Shown here: in pieces, positions 46,820 to 56,642 of the stretch | Numbering within the stretch: position 1 is the stretch's first letter | Layout: every line of letters starts with the position of its first letter | The notes under the pieces: generated by a model | What the model was told of the DNA's origin: nothing | The model's database searches: none | What the model saw: only the letters and a program-made list of their open reading frames with translations | Origin: Acinetobacter sp. ANC 4862 | GTDB lineage: Bacteria; Pseudomonadota; Gammaproteobacteria; Pseudomonadales; Moraxellaceae | Direction of reading: 5' to 3' | DNA: 64,000 bases | NCBI RefSeq assembly: GCF_004336635.1 | Contig: NZ_SJXH01000007.1 | Location: 1-64,000, forward strand | Position numbers and translations under genes: made by a program

Positions 46820-48667
46820 TTATTGTCCTGTATGCTTTTGAAACAGATCGAGCTGTTTCAGTAATTCGGCTTCGCTAAATGCACCGGTTAAACGTAAACC
46901 ACGAATTTCTTGTTGTTTTGAATTTAAGAATAAATACGTGGGTGGACCTAAAATATCCCATTGATTGAGCAATGCCTGATGCGTTGCATCATAGTCACTC
47001 AAATCCAGTTTAATCAGAAAATACGCTGCCAAGGCTTGCTGCACTTGTGCTGATTTTAAGACACGATGTTCAATCGGCTGGCATGCCACGCACCAATCGG
47101 CATAGACATCAATAATAATACTTTGCTCAGAGGGCGCACTGGTTAATAACTGCTGAAATTCGTCGGCTGTTTTAGCCACATGCCATGTTGCCTGAGTACT
47201 GCTTTCTTTAACAAAGAAGCGTTGACTGTGTTGATACTGCGTATAGGCCAGATACGGAACTACCATGAGCAATGCCAAAATATACAGCCACTTGAATGGG
47301 GCGGTTTGTCGCATGATTCGAGGGCTTAAATAAGCAATAAAAATGATGCCTAAGCCCAAACTTAACCATTGTAGCCAAGCTTCAGAAATTAACGGACGAA
47401 TAAAATACAGTGCCAGGACCAACATGATAAAGGCAAAGAACACCTTAATCTGGTGCATCCATAGCCCCGCTTTAGGCAGAACCTTGGAACCTAACACACT
47501 GGCCAGAAGCAAGGGAGTACCCATGCCAAAACCCAGTATGAACAGTAATAATGCCCCTTGCCACTGACTTTGGGTCTGGGAAATAAATAACAACGCCCCT
47601 GCTAAAGGTGCGGTCATGCACGGTCCAACCAACAGGGCCGAAATCATGCCCATGATGCCTGCACCAATTAAGCTGCCGCCTTTTTGTATCGACTGGGCCT
47701 GATCTAGGCGATTGACCCAGCCTTGCGGTAATTTAATTTCAAACAGGCCAAATAAATTCAGGGCGAACAAGATAAAGAGCGCGCTAAAAGCAATCAGTGT
47801 GGAAGGCTGTTGTAACCAGCGCTGGAAGTTCAGTCCTGCTGATGATGCGATTAAACCTAAAATGGCATAGACCATGGCCATGCTACAGACAAAGACCAAA
47901 GCAATCATCCAGGCTTTTAGGCCCTTGCTATCCCGTACAATTAACGAGGTCAAAATCGGTAACATCGGCAAGGAACACGGCGTGAAAGCCAGTAAAATCC
48001 CTAAGCCGAAAAATAGCAATAAGCTGTAAAATAAAGAATTTTCAGACAGTTTTTCCGACCACATTTGGTCTTGAGCGGTATCTAACGCAACTGGAAGTTG
48101 AGCATTTTCTGAAGTCTTTTGTTCAGCTGAAAAAGGTGTCTTAGTGCTTGTTATACTATTCGATGATTGGGAAAGATCGAGCAACCGTTTGCTGGATTTG
48201 GCCTGATTTTGCAGCAGCACCAAGCCATCCACATCGGTCTGAAACTCGACTGTTTGTGGTGGATAACAAATACGATCTTGGGCACAGCCCTGCCACGTCA
48301 CCCGATAAGTTTTTGATGCTTCGGTCGGAATATTGAATTGGACATTGTGAAAATAAACTTGGGTTTGCCCATAGTTTTCATCATACAAATCGGTGGCTTT
48401 AGGCAGTTTTAAAGCAAGTTTCTGAGCCCCTTGCTGGACTTCAAATTTGTGCTGATATAAATAATAACGATCCGGGATTTTCCAATTCAGTTGTGCTTCA
48501 TGCTCACGATTGGATTCAACTGAAAAAGAAAAAGCATCTTCTGCAGAGAGCAATTGATCTTGTGCTTGTAAAGTCATTGAAAACAATAAAATGAAGCTAC
48601 AGATAAATCCGCTCACAGCAGAATAAAACAAGAACCCACTATTTTGAAGATGCTTTTTCATATGCAT
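46820..48667 (-). CDS. dsbD: Thiol:disulfide interchange protein DsbD
   Basis: 615 residues with all three functional parts. The N-terminal periplasmic domain has CAQDRICYPP. The eight-helix membrane domain has its cysteines in FTPCSLPMLP and LVGPCMTAPL. The C-terminal thioredoxin domain carries WCVACQ. It passes electrons from cytoplasmic thioredoxin to periplasmic DsbC and to cytochrome c maturation. ATG 48667 or the ATG two codons later may be used; neither has a clear ribosome site, suggesting coupling to the gene 11 bases upstream. Confidence 0.96.
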   Translation of the reverse strand: MHMKKHLQNSGFLFYSAVSGFICSFILLFSMTLQAQDQLLSAEDAFSFSVESNREHEAQLNWKIPDRYYLYQHKFEVQQGAQKLALKLPKATDLYDENYGQTQVYFHNVQFNIPTEASKTYRVTWQGCAQDRICYPPQTVEFQTDVDGLVLLQNQAKSSKRLLDLSQSSNSITSTKTPFSAEQKTSENAQLPVALDTAQDQMWSEKLSENSLFYSLLLFFGLGILLAFTPCSLPMLPILTSLIVRDSKGLKAWMIALVFVCSMAMVYAILGLIASSAGLNFQRWLQQPSTLIAFSALFILFALNLFGLFEIKLPQGWVNRLDQAQSIQKGGSLIGAGIMGMISALLVGPCMTAPLAGALLFISQTQSQWQGALLLFILGFGMGTPLLLASVLGSKVLPKAGLWMHQIKVFFAFIMLVLALYFIRPLISEAWLQWLSLGLGIIFIAYLSPRIMRQTAPFKWLYILALLMVVPYLAYTQYQHSQRFFVKESSTQATWHVAKTADEFQQLLTSAPSEQSIIIDVYADWCVACQPIEHRVLKSAQVQQALAAYFLIKLDLSDYDATHQALLNQWDILGPPTYLFLNSKQQEIRGLRLTGAFSEAELLKQLDLFQKHTGQ

Positions 48668-48678
48668 TTATTTTTTAA

Positions 48679-49449
48679 TTAAAAGAGGAATGAAACACCC
48701 AAACCTGACTGGTAGCTTTTATCTTGGCCATTCAAGTCAACACCCACACTGGCATCCATTTGCACACGGTCATTCAGTGCATAGATAACACCTGAACCTA
48801 GTGCATATTCATGATCTTCACTTTCTGCTTTACGATAAACCAATTCAGAAAAACCTGACCATTTATCTGCAATTTTATATTCAATGCTTGGGACGGCAGT
48901 CACTGCCCAATTACTGTTTTGGACTTCATAACGCATGGTGATTGAAGTGGTAATGAGATCAGTCGCTGCATACGCTACGGCAGAGCTCAGGCTGTAAATA
49001 TCATCTTCATTACTGAAACCGTTATTACCTGTGGCAACAATGGCTTCTGCCAAAATGGCCATAGAAAGCTTGTCATCATCCAGATTAATGGCCTTTTTCA
49101 CACCAATGCTGACATCGCCCAAACCATCTTCTTCAACCGACTGACCTGCTGTTTTCATTTTTGACCAGGATGGACCTTGCCAACCCAATTGCAACTCCAG
49201 GTCTTTGGCCAAACCGGTACGCAACAACATATCCGCATTTAAGGTGGTGTTTTTAACTTTTATGCCGTTTTCATCTTTACTTTCCGAGTAGCTTAGACTC
49301 GGTAAACCTTGTTCCCAGGCCAATTGACCGACTGGGGTAATACCGGTACCGAAACCTGTCCCTGGCTGGTCAAAGGAAAATTCAGCAGCCAGAGTATTCA
49401 TACTGAAACCTGCCGCAACAATCAAAGCTACTATTTTCACTGCTGACAT
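48679..49449 (-). CDS. Outer-membrane transporter-like barrel protein
   Basis: 256 residues with signal peptide (MSAVKIVALIVAAGFSMNTL...AA). The mature part is strand-rich with a C-terminal Phe (LGVSFLF). Blocks such as ADMLLRTGLAKDLELQLGW and DGLGDVSIGVKKAINLDDDKLSMA match the 'transporter' family related to MetA of phenol degradation (PF13557-like). Substrate unknown. In an apparent operon with the ankyrin gene upstream and dsbD downstream. Confidence 0.75.
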   Translation of the reverse strand: MSAVKIVALIVAAGFSMNTLAAEFSFDQPGTGFGTGITPVGQLAWEQGLPSLSYSESKDENGIKVKNTTLNADMLLRTGLAKDLELQLGWQGPSWSKMKTAGQSVEEDGLGDVSIGVKKAINLDDDKLSMAILAEAIVATGNNGFSNEDDIYSLSSAVAYAATDLITTSITMRYEVQNSNWAVTAVPSIEYKIADKWSGFSELVYRKAESEDHEYALGSGVIYALNDRVQMDASVGVDLNGQDKSYQSGLGVSFLF

Positions 49450-49463
49450 TTTTTTCTCGCTAA

Positions 49464-50006
49464 TTATGTTAATTCTTTGCTCATTTTAGCACCGTGACTG
49501 CGGAGCAATTCCAAGGTTTGTTTTTCTTCCGCCAAAGCTTCTGACCAGTTAATTTCATCAAAATCACAATCAAAGAATAAATCGCTAATTGAAGATAAAA
49601 TGGTGAGTCCTTCTTCATCTCTGCTATTCGGATCTACTTTTTCATCGAGTAAGCGTTTCACTGCAGGCACACAGGCAGCGCTGGCAGCATCCCATAATGG
49701 ACCATACAGTTCTTCAGCATCCCATAAATGTACATTGGCTTTGGCGTGAATCAGCGCTTCTAAAATTTCAATATGTAGCGCCAAATTTTGCTGTTTTTCT
49801 TGTTCAGATAAGGGTGAACCTGCTTCATAAGCTTCACAAATCTGTTCCCACCATTTAAACAAACCGTCTGACCAGACAGAAATGACAGGACCTTTTTCCG
49901 GATCAATAAAATTAGGGTCGAGACCTTCTGCCAAAAGGCGTTGCACTTGAGCAAGATCGAGTTCTTCTATTGCCTGTACAAAGACTTGTTGTTGCGCTGT
50001 TAACAT
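49464..50006 (-). CDS. Ankyrin-repeat protein
   Basis: 180 residues from ATG 50006, with GAGAG eight bases upstream; a TTG six codons earlier is in frame but unsupported. Two or three ankyrin repeats are visible: LDLAQVQRLLAEGLDPNFID, LHIEILEALIHAKANVHLWD and ACVPAVKRLLDEKVDPNSRDEEG. No signal peptide. Probably a cytoplasmic protein-binding module; partner unknown. First gene of the four-gene run leading to dsbD and GST. Confidence 0.85.
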   Translation of the reverse strand: MLTAQQQVFVQAIEELDLAQVQRLLAEGLDPNFIDPEKGPVISVWSDGLFKWWEQICEAYEAGSPLSEQEKQQNLALHIEILEALIHAKANVHLWDAEELYGPLWDAASAACVPAVKRLLDEKVDPNSRDEEGLTILSSISDLFFDCDFDEINWSEALAEEKQTLELLRSHGAKMSKELT

Positions 50007-50123
50007 GGAGAAAGCTCTCTTCAATCAGTTTTAAACTATTATGCCCAATAAAAGCTGATTTGTTTTGGCTAAATGTATAACGGACATATTTATTATTTAT
50101 TTTTCTTTTATAACATCTGCACA

Positions 50124-50150
50124 TAAAAAAAGCTCCGAAGAGCTTTTTTT
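50124..50150 (-). terminator. Intrinsic terminator of hpf
   Basis: AGCTC-cgaa-GAGCT with A and T runs, between hpf and the ankyrin operon. It reads well in both directions. Confidence 0.85.
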
Positions 50151-50175
50151 CCTATCTAATCAAGCACGTTTCTGC

Positions 50176-50553
50176 CTAATCTTCTAAATCCTGTGCACCC
50201 TCGGTATCTCTGGCTTCAGCAAATGCCGGCACTGCAGCACGAGGGTCATCTAGTTTCTCAAATAAATGTTCCAGACTGCGTTTTAAGCGGTCGATGGCTC
50301 CATGTATGGCAGTATCGATATTATGACCATGATGATTCACTACCACAGGTTTCAACCCTGCTGGACGCGCTTCAATCATGCAATGAATATCATCTGCGCC
50401 ACCTTTGGCTGCATTTTCGTCGCTAAAATGAACTGAAAAATGAGTAATACGTTCGCTATAACGTTGGAATTCTGCATTCAGTTCTGCACGAACATAAGTA
50501 ATTAAACGTTCACTATTTTGAATGTTTTTATCTGTACGGATTTCAATGTTCAT
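50176..50553 (-). CDS. hpf: Ribosome hibernation factor HPF/RaiA family
   Basis: 125 residues. One beta-alpha-beta-beta-beta-alpha domain with ERLITYVRAELNAEFQRYSERITHFSVHF and NIDTAIHGAIDRLKRSLEHLFEKL, then an acidic tail. It binds the 30S decoding site and stabilises inactive ribosomes in stationary phase. Lacks the long-HPF dimerisation domain. Not next to rpoN, unlike in many proteobacteria. Confidence 0.85.
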   Translation of the reverse strand: MNIEIRTDKNIQNSERLITYVRAELNAEFQRYSERITHFSVHFSDENAAKGGADDIHCMIEARPAGLKPVVVNHHGHNIDTAIHGAIDRLKRSLEHLFEKLDDPRAAVPAFAEARDTEGAQDLED

Positions 50554-51044
50554 ATAATTTCATCCTCTTTTATTCACATCTTTTGTGCAAAACTTCTTAT
50601 CTTGGCACGCTTAAACTTGCTGTAAAAACAGCGCGAAACATCTTCAAATTAGTTTGGAACGAATTCCTCCACATTGAACGATGAACACTTGTGAGTCTGC
50701 AGAATCGTGTCCTTATACTTCGAATATAAGGGTCTAAGCGAAGCATATGCAAGTAGTATTTTGATATTTTTTTAATATACATATAGCAGTTATGTGATTC
50801 GACTTTATTTGCCAAGTTATTTGATAAATCTAATATTATTTTTTGTTGATCAAAAGTAACGGCTAACATCATTTTAGCTTTTTTTATCAGCCTGTATTTT
50901 TTAAGTATCAAAAGCTGTAGTGTAATTTTAACCTCAAGAATATCTGGGCGAGTTACATTTTTTTTGAACCATTGATCAATTTTGGCTTTATTTTTACTTA
51001 AGAATCTGTATGCTTTGCTTGCTTCTCGGGGGAGATCTTTTTTA
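50554..51044. other. Gene-free gap upstream of the Tsx-like gene
   Basis: 491 AT-rich bases. They include a CCTTATA-cttcgaa-TATAAGG hairpin (50711-50731). A 167-codon minus-strand frame crosses this gap and the start of the Tsx-like gene but is not convincing as a gene. No RNA gene or promoter could be assigned. Confidence 0.45.
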
Positions 51045-51779
51045 ATGAAACTTACACATTTTTTTGCTACATGCACATTGGCTTCAACTGCTGCACTCAC
51101 TCAAGCTGCGCCAATCTGGCAAGACTTCAGCGTGACTGGTCTTTATGGTGAAAACTATGAAGTGATAGATGATCAGCAAACCACTATGACTGTTGAATAT
51201 GCAGCCAAAGTTAAATATGCAGATGTATTCTTCTTTGCTGACCGTATGCGCGGTGGTGATGACCATAAATCAACTTATTTTGAATTATCACCTCGTTTAA
51301 GCTTGGGTGAAGTCACTGGTCAAAAACTTGCGTTTGGCCCAGTAAAAGACGTGTTGGTTTCTACGACTTGGGAAGCAAACAACGATGATTTCAGTAACTT
51401 TGATAACTTCTTATACGGCGTAGGCTTCGATCTAGATATTCCATATTTCCAATATGCGAGTGTAAACTTCTATCGTGCCAATAATGAACTTCAAAAAGAT
51501 GACTATCAAATGACACTCACTTATGGTGTGCCATTTAAATTAGGCTCTGAAGACTTCCTTGTTGATGGTTTCCTTGACTGGTCTACTGCTGAAAAAGATA
51601 CAGTTGCTCATGCAAGCGAACTGAACTGGACCACTCAGTGGAAATGGAATGCAGGTAAACACATTTCTCCAGACACACGTTTATATCTCGGTATTGAACA
51701 TTCAGTTTGGAACAACAAATTCGGTATTCAAAATGCCAATGAAAACAACGTAAGCGCATTGGTTAAATACCACTTCTAA
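51045..51779 (+). CDS. Tsx-like nucleoside-specific outer-membrane channel
   Basis: 244 residues from ATG 51045, after GGGGGAG; the frame is open 21 codons upstream without a ribosome site. Signal peptide (KLTHFFATCTLASTAALTQA), then PIWQDFSVTGLYGENYEV, typical of the Tsx/OmpK family. It is a strand-rich barrel with C-terminal VKYHF. Tsx channels pass nucleosides; whether this one does is inferred from the family. Confidence 0.88.
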   Translation: MKLTHFFATCTLASTAALTQAAPIWQDFSVTGLYGENYEVIDDQQTTMTVEYAAKVKYADVFFFADRMRGGDDHKSTYFELSPRLSLGEVTGQKLAFGPVKDVLVSTTWEANNDDFSNFDNFLYGVGFDLDIPYFQYASVNFYRANNELQKDDYQMTLTYGVPFKLGSEDFLVDGFLDWSTAEKDTVAHASELNWTTQWKWNAGKHISPDTRLYLGIEHSVWNNKFGIQNANENNVSALVKYHF

Positions 51780-51796
51780 TACGTTTGGTTCATCTC

Positions 51797-51827
51797 AAAA
51801 AAGCAAGGCTTCGGTCTTGCTTTTTTA
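51797..51827 (+). terminator. Intrinsic terminator of the Tsx-like gene
   Basis: AAGCAAG (51801-51807) pairs with CTTGCTT (51816-51822), then a T run. Confidence 0.9.
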
Positions 51828-51887
51828 TTGCCCTAAAATGGAATTATTTCTAAAATAAAACCTCTATTTATTCATTCGGCATATGCA

Positions 51888-52391
51888 ATGGACTTTCAAA
51901 TACGTCCCGCTCAAACACACGATCTAGAACAAATACTGGATATTTATAATGCTGAAGTTCTAAATGGAACTGCGACCTGGAATGACAGAGAAAAGTCTTT
52001 AGATGATTTTCATCATTGGTTTAACACTCTCATCACTCAACAGTTTCCTTTATTCATTGCTGAAGATGTGGAATCTAAAAAAATTGCAGGCTACGCTGAT
52101 TACTCTTCATTTCGCCAAATTCATGGCTTTAAACACACCGTTGAACATTCTGTGTTTATCCATCCTGACTTTGCACGACGAGGCTTAGGCAAAACTTTAA
52201 TGCTGAAATTGATTGAGCATGCAAAACAGAAGCATATTCACGTTATGGTCGCTGCAATTGATCATGAAAATAAAGCATCCATTGTATTGCATGAAAAATT
52301 AGGCTTTAAGCAAAGCGGTTATATGCCAGAAGTAGGACAAAAATTTGGACAATGGCGTGATTTGGTGCTGATGCAGCTGATATTGGATTAA
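51888..52391 (+). CDS. GNAT N-acetyltransferase, phosphinothricin acetyltransferase-like
   Basis: 167 residues. IRPAQTHDLEQILDIYNAEVLNGTATW opens the fold. The acetyl-CoA loop is HPDFARRGLGKTLM (RRGxG), followed by ENKASIVLHEKLGFKQSGYMPEVGQKFGQW, which is typical of the PAT/MddA group that acetylates methionine sulfoximine or phosphinothricin analogues. Transcribed alone between two terminators. Confidence 0.88.
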   Translation: MDFQIRPAQTHDLEQILDIYNAEVLNGTATWNDREKSLDDFHHWFNTLITQQFPLFIAEDVESKKIAGYADYSSFRQIHGFKHTVEHSVFIHPDFARRGLGKTLMLKLIEHAKQKHIHVMVAAIDHENKASIVLHEKLGFKQSGYMPEVGQKFGQWRDLVLMQLILD

Positions 52392-52483
52392 GGGTTAAGA
52401 TAAATTTTTAGAAATTTAAGGATTTATAAAGTTTTAATATCTAAAGTTCATTTAACTCATATTTGATTGAATAACTTAAATAA

Positions 52484-52512
52484 GAAAGCCCGCGTTCAGC
52501 GGGCTTTCAATT
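52484..52512. terminator. Intrinsic terminator of parE
   Basis: GAAAGCCCGC-gttca-GCGGGCTTTC, a 10-bp stem, 24 bases past the parE stop and convergent with the GNAT gene. Confidence 0.85.
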
Positions 52513-52532
52513 AGCAAATAGTGAGTGAAAAA

Positions 52533-54413
52533 TTACACCACCAAATCAGCCAGATTACCTTTTTGTTCGAGCCACTCTTTACGATCACTGGCACGTTTCT
52601 TGGCAAGCAGCTTATCCAGTAAACCTGCAGTAAAGTGTGTGTCATCTAAATCGAGCTGCACCAGACGGCGCGTATCCGGATCTAAAGTCGTTTCACGAAG
52701 TTGACTGGCATTCATTTCACCCAATCCTTTGAATCGGGTAATTTGTGGAGACTTGGTTTTGGCTTTCTTTAAAGTCGCCTCTAATTCAGCTTCATCCAGT
52801 GCGTAATGGACGTCTTTACCATCATCAATTCGGAACAAGGGTGGCATGGCCACATACAAATGCCCTTCTTCCACCAAAGTTGGGAAATGTTTTACAAACA
52901 ATGCACACAATAAGGTCGCGATATGTAAACCATCTGAATCGGCATCGGCCAGAATACAAATTTTGCCATAACGCAATTCTGAAAGATCGTCGCTACCTGG
53001 ATCTACACCAATGGCAATCGCAATATTATGTACTTCCTGAGAAGCCAAAACCTCATCCGAAGCTACTTCCCAAGTATTTAAAATTTTCCCGCGAATCGGC
53101 ATGATGGCCTGAAAATTTTTATCACGCGCCTGTTTCGCAGAACCACCCGCAGAATCCCCTTCCACAATAAACAGTTCAGATTCATCCAGCGTATGACCGA
53201 CACAATCCGATAATTTACCCGGCAAAGTTGGCCCGGCAACAATCTTTTTACGTTCAACTTTTTTGGCTGCTTTTAAACGACGACCCGCCTTCGAGATCGC
53301 CATTTCCGCCAATTGCATCCCGATATCAGAGTTCTGATTCAGCCACAATGCAAAGGCATCTTTGGCAATATTCAGCACAATGGCAGAGGCTTCACGACTT
53401 GAAAGCCGTTCCTTGGTTTGACCTGAAAATTGCGGTTCCTGAAATTTTAAAGACAGAATGTAGTTCACTCCATCCCAAACATCTTCCGCGGAAAGCTTTA
53501 AATTACGCGGCAATAAATTACGCAGTTCACAAAACTCGCGCATCGCATCCGTAACACCTGAACGAAGACCGTTCACATGCGTACCGCCTTGCGCAGTTGG
53601 AATCAGGTTGACATAACTTTCCTGAACCTGTTCGCCGCCTTCAGCATTCCAGCAAATTGCAAATTCAGCACTGGCGCGTTCTGCTTCCCCTGTCGCCACA
53701 AAAGCAGGACATGGAATAATGTCACGGTCTTGCAATTCATCCATCAAATAGTCGACTAGACCATTTTCAAATTGCCATTCAATTTTTTCGTTATTGATTT
53801 GATCGACATACACAATTTGTAAGCCTGCCGCTAAAACGGCTTTGGCTTTTAAATTATGCTTTAACGCTTTTAAAGCAAATTTGGGTGAATCGAAATATTT
53901 TACATCAGGCCAGAAATGAACCGTGGTGCCTGAGGCACGCTTGGGTGCTTTACCTTCTAATACTTCAAGTTGTGAAACCGGTTCACCATGCTCAAAGGCC
54001 ATTTTATAGACATTGCCTTGACGCTGAACTTCAACTTCCACCCGGTTGGACAACGCATTGACAACAGAAATACCCACCCCATGTAAACCACCTGAAAACT
54101 GGTAGTTATCGGTACTGAATTTACCGCCAGCATGCAATTTGGTCAGAATGATTTCAATCCCGCTTTGACCATATTCAGGGTGAATATCGACTGGCATGCC
54201 ACGGCCATTGTCTTCTACTGACAAAGAGCCATCTTTATAGACCGTCACGGTGATTTTATTGGCATGTCCTGCAAGTGCCTCATCCACTGCATTATCAATT
54301 ACTTCTTGTGCCAAATGGTTTGGACGAGTGGTATCGGTATACATCCCCGGACGACGACGGACCGGATCTAAACCAGATAAAACTTCAAGTGATTGAGCCG
54401 TATATTGAGACAC
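52533..54413 (-). CDS. parE: DNA topoisomerase IV subunit B
   Basis: 626 residues from GTG 54413 (MSQYTAQSLEVLSGLDPVRRRPGMY), preferred to an in-frame TTG nine codons upstream because it gives the family start; AAGGA lies 11 bases before it. GHKL ATPase domain (DNAVDEALAGHA, EDNGRGMPVDI, GGLHGVGISVVNAL), transducer, then TOPRIM (EGDSAGGSAKQARD, DADSDGLHIATL). Decatenates daughter chromosomes with ParC, which is not in the window. Confidence 0.97.
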   Translation of the reverse strand: MSQYTAQSLEVLSGLDPVRRRPGMYTDTTRPNHLAQEVIDNAVDEALAGHANKITVTVYKDGSLSVEDNGRGMPVDIHPEYGQSGIEIILTKLHAGGKFSTDNYQFSGGLHGVGISVVNALSNRVEVEVQRQGNVYKMAFEHGEPVSQLEVLEGKAPKRASGTTVHFWPDVKYFDSPKFALKALKHNLKAKAVLAAGLQIVYVDQINNEKIEWQFENGLVDYLMDELQDRDIIPCPAFVATGEAERASAEFAICWNAEGGEQVQESYVNLIPTAQGGTHVNGLRSGVTDAMREFCELRNLLPRNLKLSAEDVWDGVNYILSLKFQEPQFSGQTKERLSSREASAIVLNIAKDAFALWLNQNSDIGMQLAEMAISKAGRRLKAAKKVERKKIVAGPTLPGKLSDCVGHTLDESELFIVEGDSAGGSAKQARDKNFQAIMPIRGKILNTWEVASDEVLASQEVHNIAIAIGVDPGSDDLSELRYGKICILADADSDGLHIATLLCALFVKHFPTLVEEGHLYVAMPPLFRIDDGKDVHYALDEAELEATLKKAKTKSPQITRFKGLGEMNASQLRETTLDPDTRRLVQLDLDDTHFTAGLLDKLLAKKRASDRKEWLEQKGNLADLVV

Positions 54414-54427
54414 GTTGTACTGTTTCC

Positions 54428-55009
54428 TTATTTTATACAATCCGATAAAAACTGTAATGCCATCGGTATTTTGTCTGCGAAATTATCCATAGCATGCTTG
54501 CCATCCACTTCAGTGATGATCATGGACTGATGTGAAGTATGGCTATAATAACGCTGTGCTTCACGATAATCCAAAACTTCGTCACCTTGTTGCAGTAACA
54601 CTAAAATTTTGTCTGCATCGTGTACAAATGGCAGCGCCATCTGCTGCAGTTGATCAAGTTGTGTATGATCCAAGGTCCATTCGGCATTCACCACATAGGG
54701 AATGTGCTCGCTGCCAAATAAATCATGAAACAATTGCCATGGTCGCATAGCAGGATTAATTAAGACAGCCGGAACACCATGTTTTGCGACCAGTTGTGTC
54801 GCATAAAAGCCCCCCAGACTGCTGCCAATCAGAACCACTTGATCTAAACTTGCAATCATATCCGAAACATAAGCCAAAACCTGTTTGGGTGGCATATTTA
54901 AATCAGGCAGATAAACCTGAAAATCGGTCTGCTGACAAAATGCTTTAATCTGTTGCCCTTTTATCGATAAGGTACTGCTTTGAAATCCATGTAAATAAAT
55001 AATGTTCAT
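54428..55009 (-). CDS. yqiA: YqiA/YcfP-family alpha/beta hydrolase
   Basis: 193 residues. YLHGFQSSTLSIKGQQIKAF, LIGSSLGGFYATQLV (GxSxG nucleophile) and GKHAMDNF near the end are the YqiA signature. The family has esterase activity in vitro; role unknown. It sits directly upstream of parE, the same order as in E. coli. Confidence 0.9.
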   Translation of the reverse strand: MNIIYLHGFQSSTLSIKGQQIKAFCQQTDFQVYLPDLNMPPKQVLAYVSDMIASLDQVVLIGSSLGGFYATQLVAKHGVPAVLINPAMRPWQLFHDLFGSEHIPYVVNAEWTLDHTQLDQLQQMALPFVHDADKILVLLQQGDEVLDYREAQRYYSHTSHQSMIITEVDGKHAMDNFADKIPMALQFLSDCIK

Positions 55010-55262
55010 CGCTTTTTATTTCATATTAATTTAAATGAATCTGATTTATTCTAAAATAAAACGAGAACGCCATTACCGCTTCGTTTTAATTTGCATTTTA
55101 CAGGAATTGTCAGACAAAAAAATTACAACTAAAACTGAATCATCGTTATTGTAAAAGCTGTTCGAGATGAACCCTATAAGATTAAAAGCTAAGAATTTAT
55201 ACCGTGATCTCAAGAAAAAATAAAGTGCCTGGGGGACCTGGTCAGAAAAAGGATAGGATAAA

Positions 55263-56594
55263 ATGCCAAGTTTAACGCCATTGCATGAAACCTATTGTAG
55301 ATGGGATCGTACTCCACCTAGCCAAGCCGATGTATTGGAAGGTCTGGCTCAATTGGTCACGACCCGTTTAGGGGATGCGTTACAAGACCTCATCCAGGTC
55401 ATTCAACGCGAAATCATGATCAGCTTGTTTGGCATGAGTGAACAACGCTCGATAAAATTACAGCGAATTCCGTATATTGAAAAAATGTACCAGTTCTCCT
55501 ACGATACTTTGCTTAATTCCGGTCTCTATGTACTGGCACCCAGTCTACGCCAAATTATTGAAAAATATCCAAAATTGCATGATAAACCACTCACACCCCT
55601 ACTGCACTTTTTAGTCGGTGTTCTAAACGGTTTACTCGGGGATTATTTATTAAAATATCAAAACCCGCTTGCCTTACCTATGGTGTTATACGATCACTAT
55701 GGTGAACTGCAAAAAGGTGATCTATCCGGTCGGGTAGTGATCTTTGTCCATGGTTTATGCATGTCCCATTTAAAATGGTCCAAACATCGATATGGCGGCA
55801 TTGGTGAGAAGCTTTTGGCACAACGTGACCATAACACCATGCTCTACCTCAACTACAACACCGGACGTCGTATCTCTGCCAATGGCCGTAGTCTTTCCCA
55901 TACTTTAGAAGATTTGGTTCGTCGCAACCCGTTAATTACCAGCATTGATTTAATTGGACATAGTATGGGGGGCTTGGTGTTACGCAGCGCCTTATTTTAT
56001 GGCAAACAGAACATGTACCCATGGGTACATCTGACAGAAAATCTGGTCTGTTTAGGTTCACCGCATCATGGTGCCGTTTTGGAACGTTTTGGTTTTATCC
56101 TGCAGGATAAACTGGGACATTTCCCCTTTGTGAAAATCATTCGACATATCGTCAATATTCGCAGTAACGGCATTCTGGATTTACGTTATGGCAGTGTACG
56201 TGATGATGACTGGGAACATAATCATGCCCGGATTGGCGGTATGGATGACAATCGTAAACCCGCACCCTTGCCCTCCCACCTCAACGCCTTTTTTATTGCC
56301 GGCTCAATTGCGTATGAAAACAGAAAAAATCGCCCTTTAAATGTACTGGGTGATTATCTGGTCAGTATTAAAAGTGCTTTAGGCGAACATCCCAATCCAC
56401 GCTTTCAATTGAAAGTGCCTGAATCCCATAAAGCGATTTTTTATGGCTTAAATCATTTTGAACTTCACTATCACCCCAGTGTGGCTGAACAAATTGCGAA
56501 ATGGCTTTATCCACCACAAGATGAGCAAGTGAAAGAACAGGTGCATGAATACAGGCTGCAATTGGAAGATTTGTCTGGTATTGCACTGACTTAA
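55263..56594 (+). CDS. PGAP1-like alpha/beta hydrolase (putative lipase/esterase)
   Basis: 443 residues. A helical N-terminal half of about 150 residues without a recognised domain precedes an alpha/beta hydrolase half: VIFVHGLCMSHLKW, the nucleophile elbow DLIGHSMGGLVLRSALFYG, LGSPHHGAVLERFG and a late GLNHFELHYHP. No signal peptide. The fold and motifs resemble PGAP1/triacylglycerol-lipase-like proteins; substrate unknown. AGGATAAA precedes ATG. Confidence 0.85.
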   Translation: MPSLTPLHETYCRWDRTPPSQADVLEGLAQLVTTRLGDALQDLIQVIQREIMISLFGMSEQRSIKLQRIPYIEKMYQFSYDTLLNSGLYVLAPSLRQIIEKYPKLHDKPLTPLLHFLVGVLNGLLGDYLLKYQNPLALPMVLYDHYGELQKGDLSGRVVIFVHGLCMSHLKWSKHRYGGIGEKLLAQRDHNTMLYLNYNTGRRISANGRSLSHTLEDLVRRNPLITSIDLIGHSMGGLVLRSALFYGKQNMYPWVHLTENLVCLGSPHHGAVLERFGFILQDKLGHFPFVKIIRHIVNIRSNGILDLRYGSVRDDDWEHNHARIGGMDDNRKPAPLPSHLNAFFIAGSIAYENRKNRPLNVLGDYLVSIKSALGEHPNPRFQLKVPESHKAIFYGLNHFELHYHPSVAEQIAKWLYPPQDEQVKEQVHEYRLQLEDLSGIALT

Positions 56595-56601
56595 ATTGAT
56601 A

Positions 56602-56632
56602 ATAAAAAAGCCAACTTAAAGTTGGCTTTTTT
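56602..56632. terminator. Bidirectional terminator between the hydrolase and dsbB
   Basis: AGCCAAC-ttaaa-GTTGGCT with A and T runs on both sides. Confidence 0.9.
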
Positions 56633-56642
56633 ATGAAAATTT

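Noticed and set aside
50597..51100. 167-codon minus-strand frame between hpf and the Tsx-like gene
   Set aside because: It overlaps the signal-peptide region of the Tsx-like gene in antisense, has no ribosome site, is Lys/Ile-rich as expected of AT-rich DNA, and shows no family resemblance.
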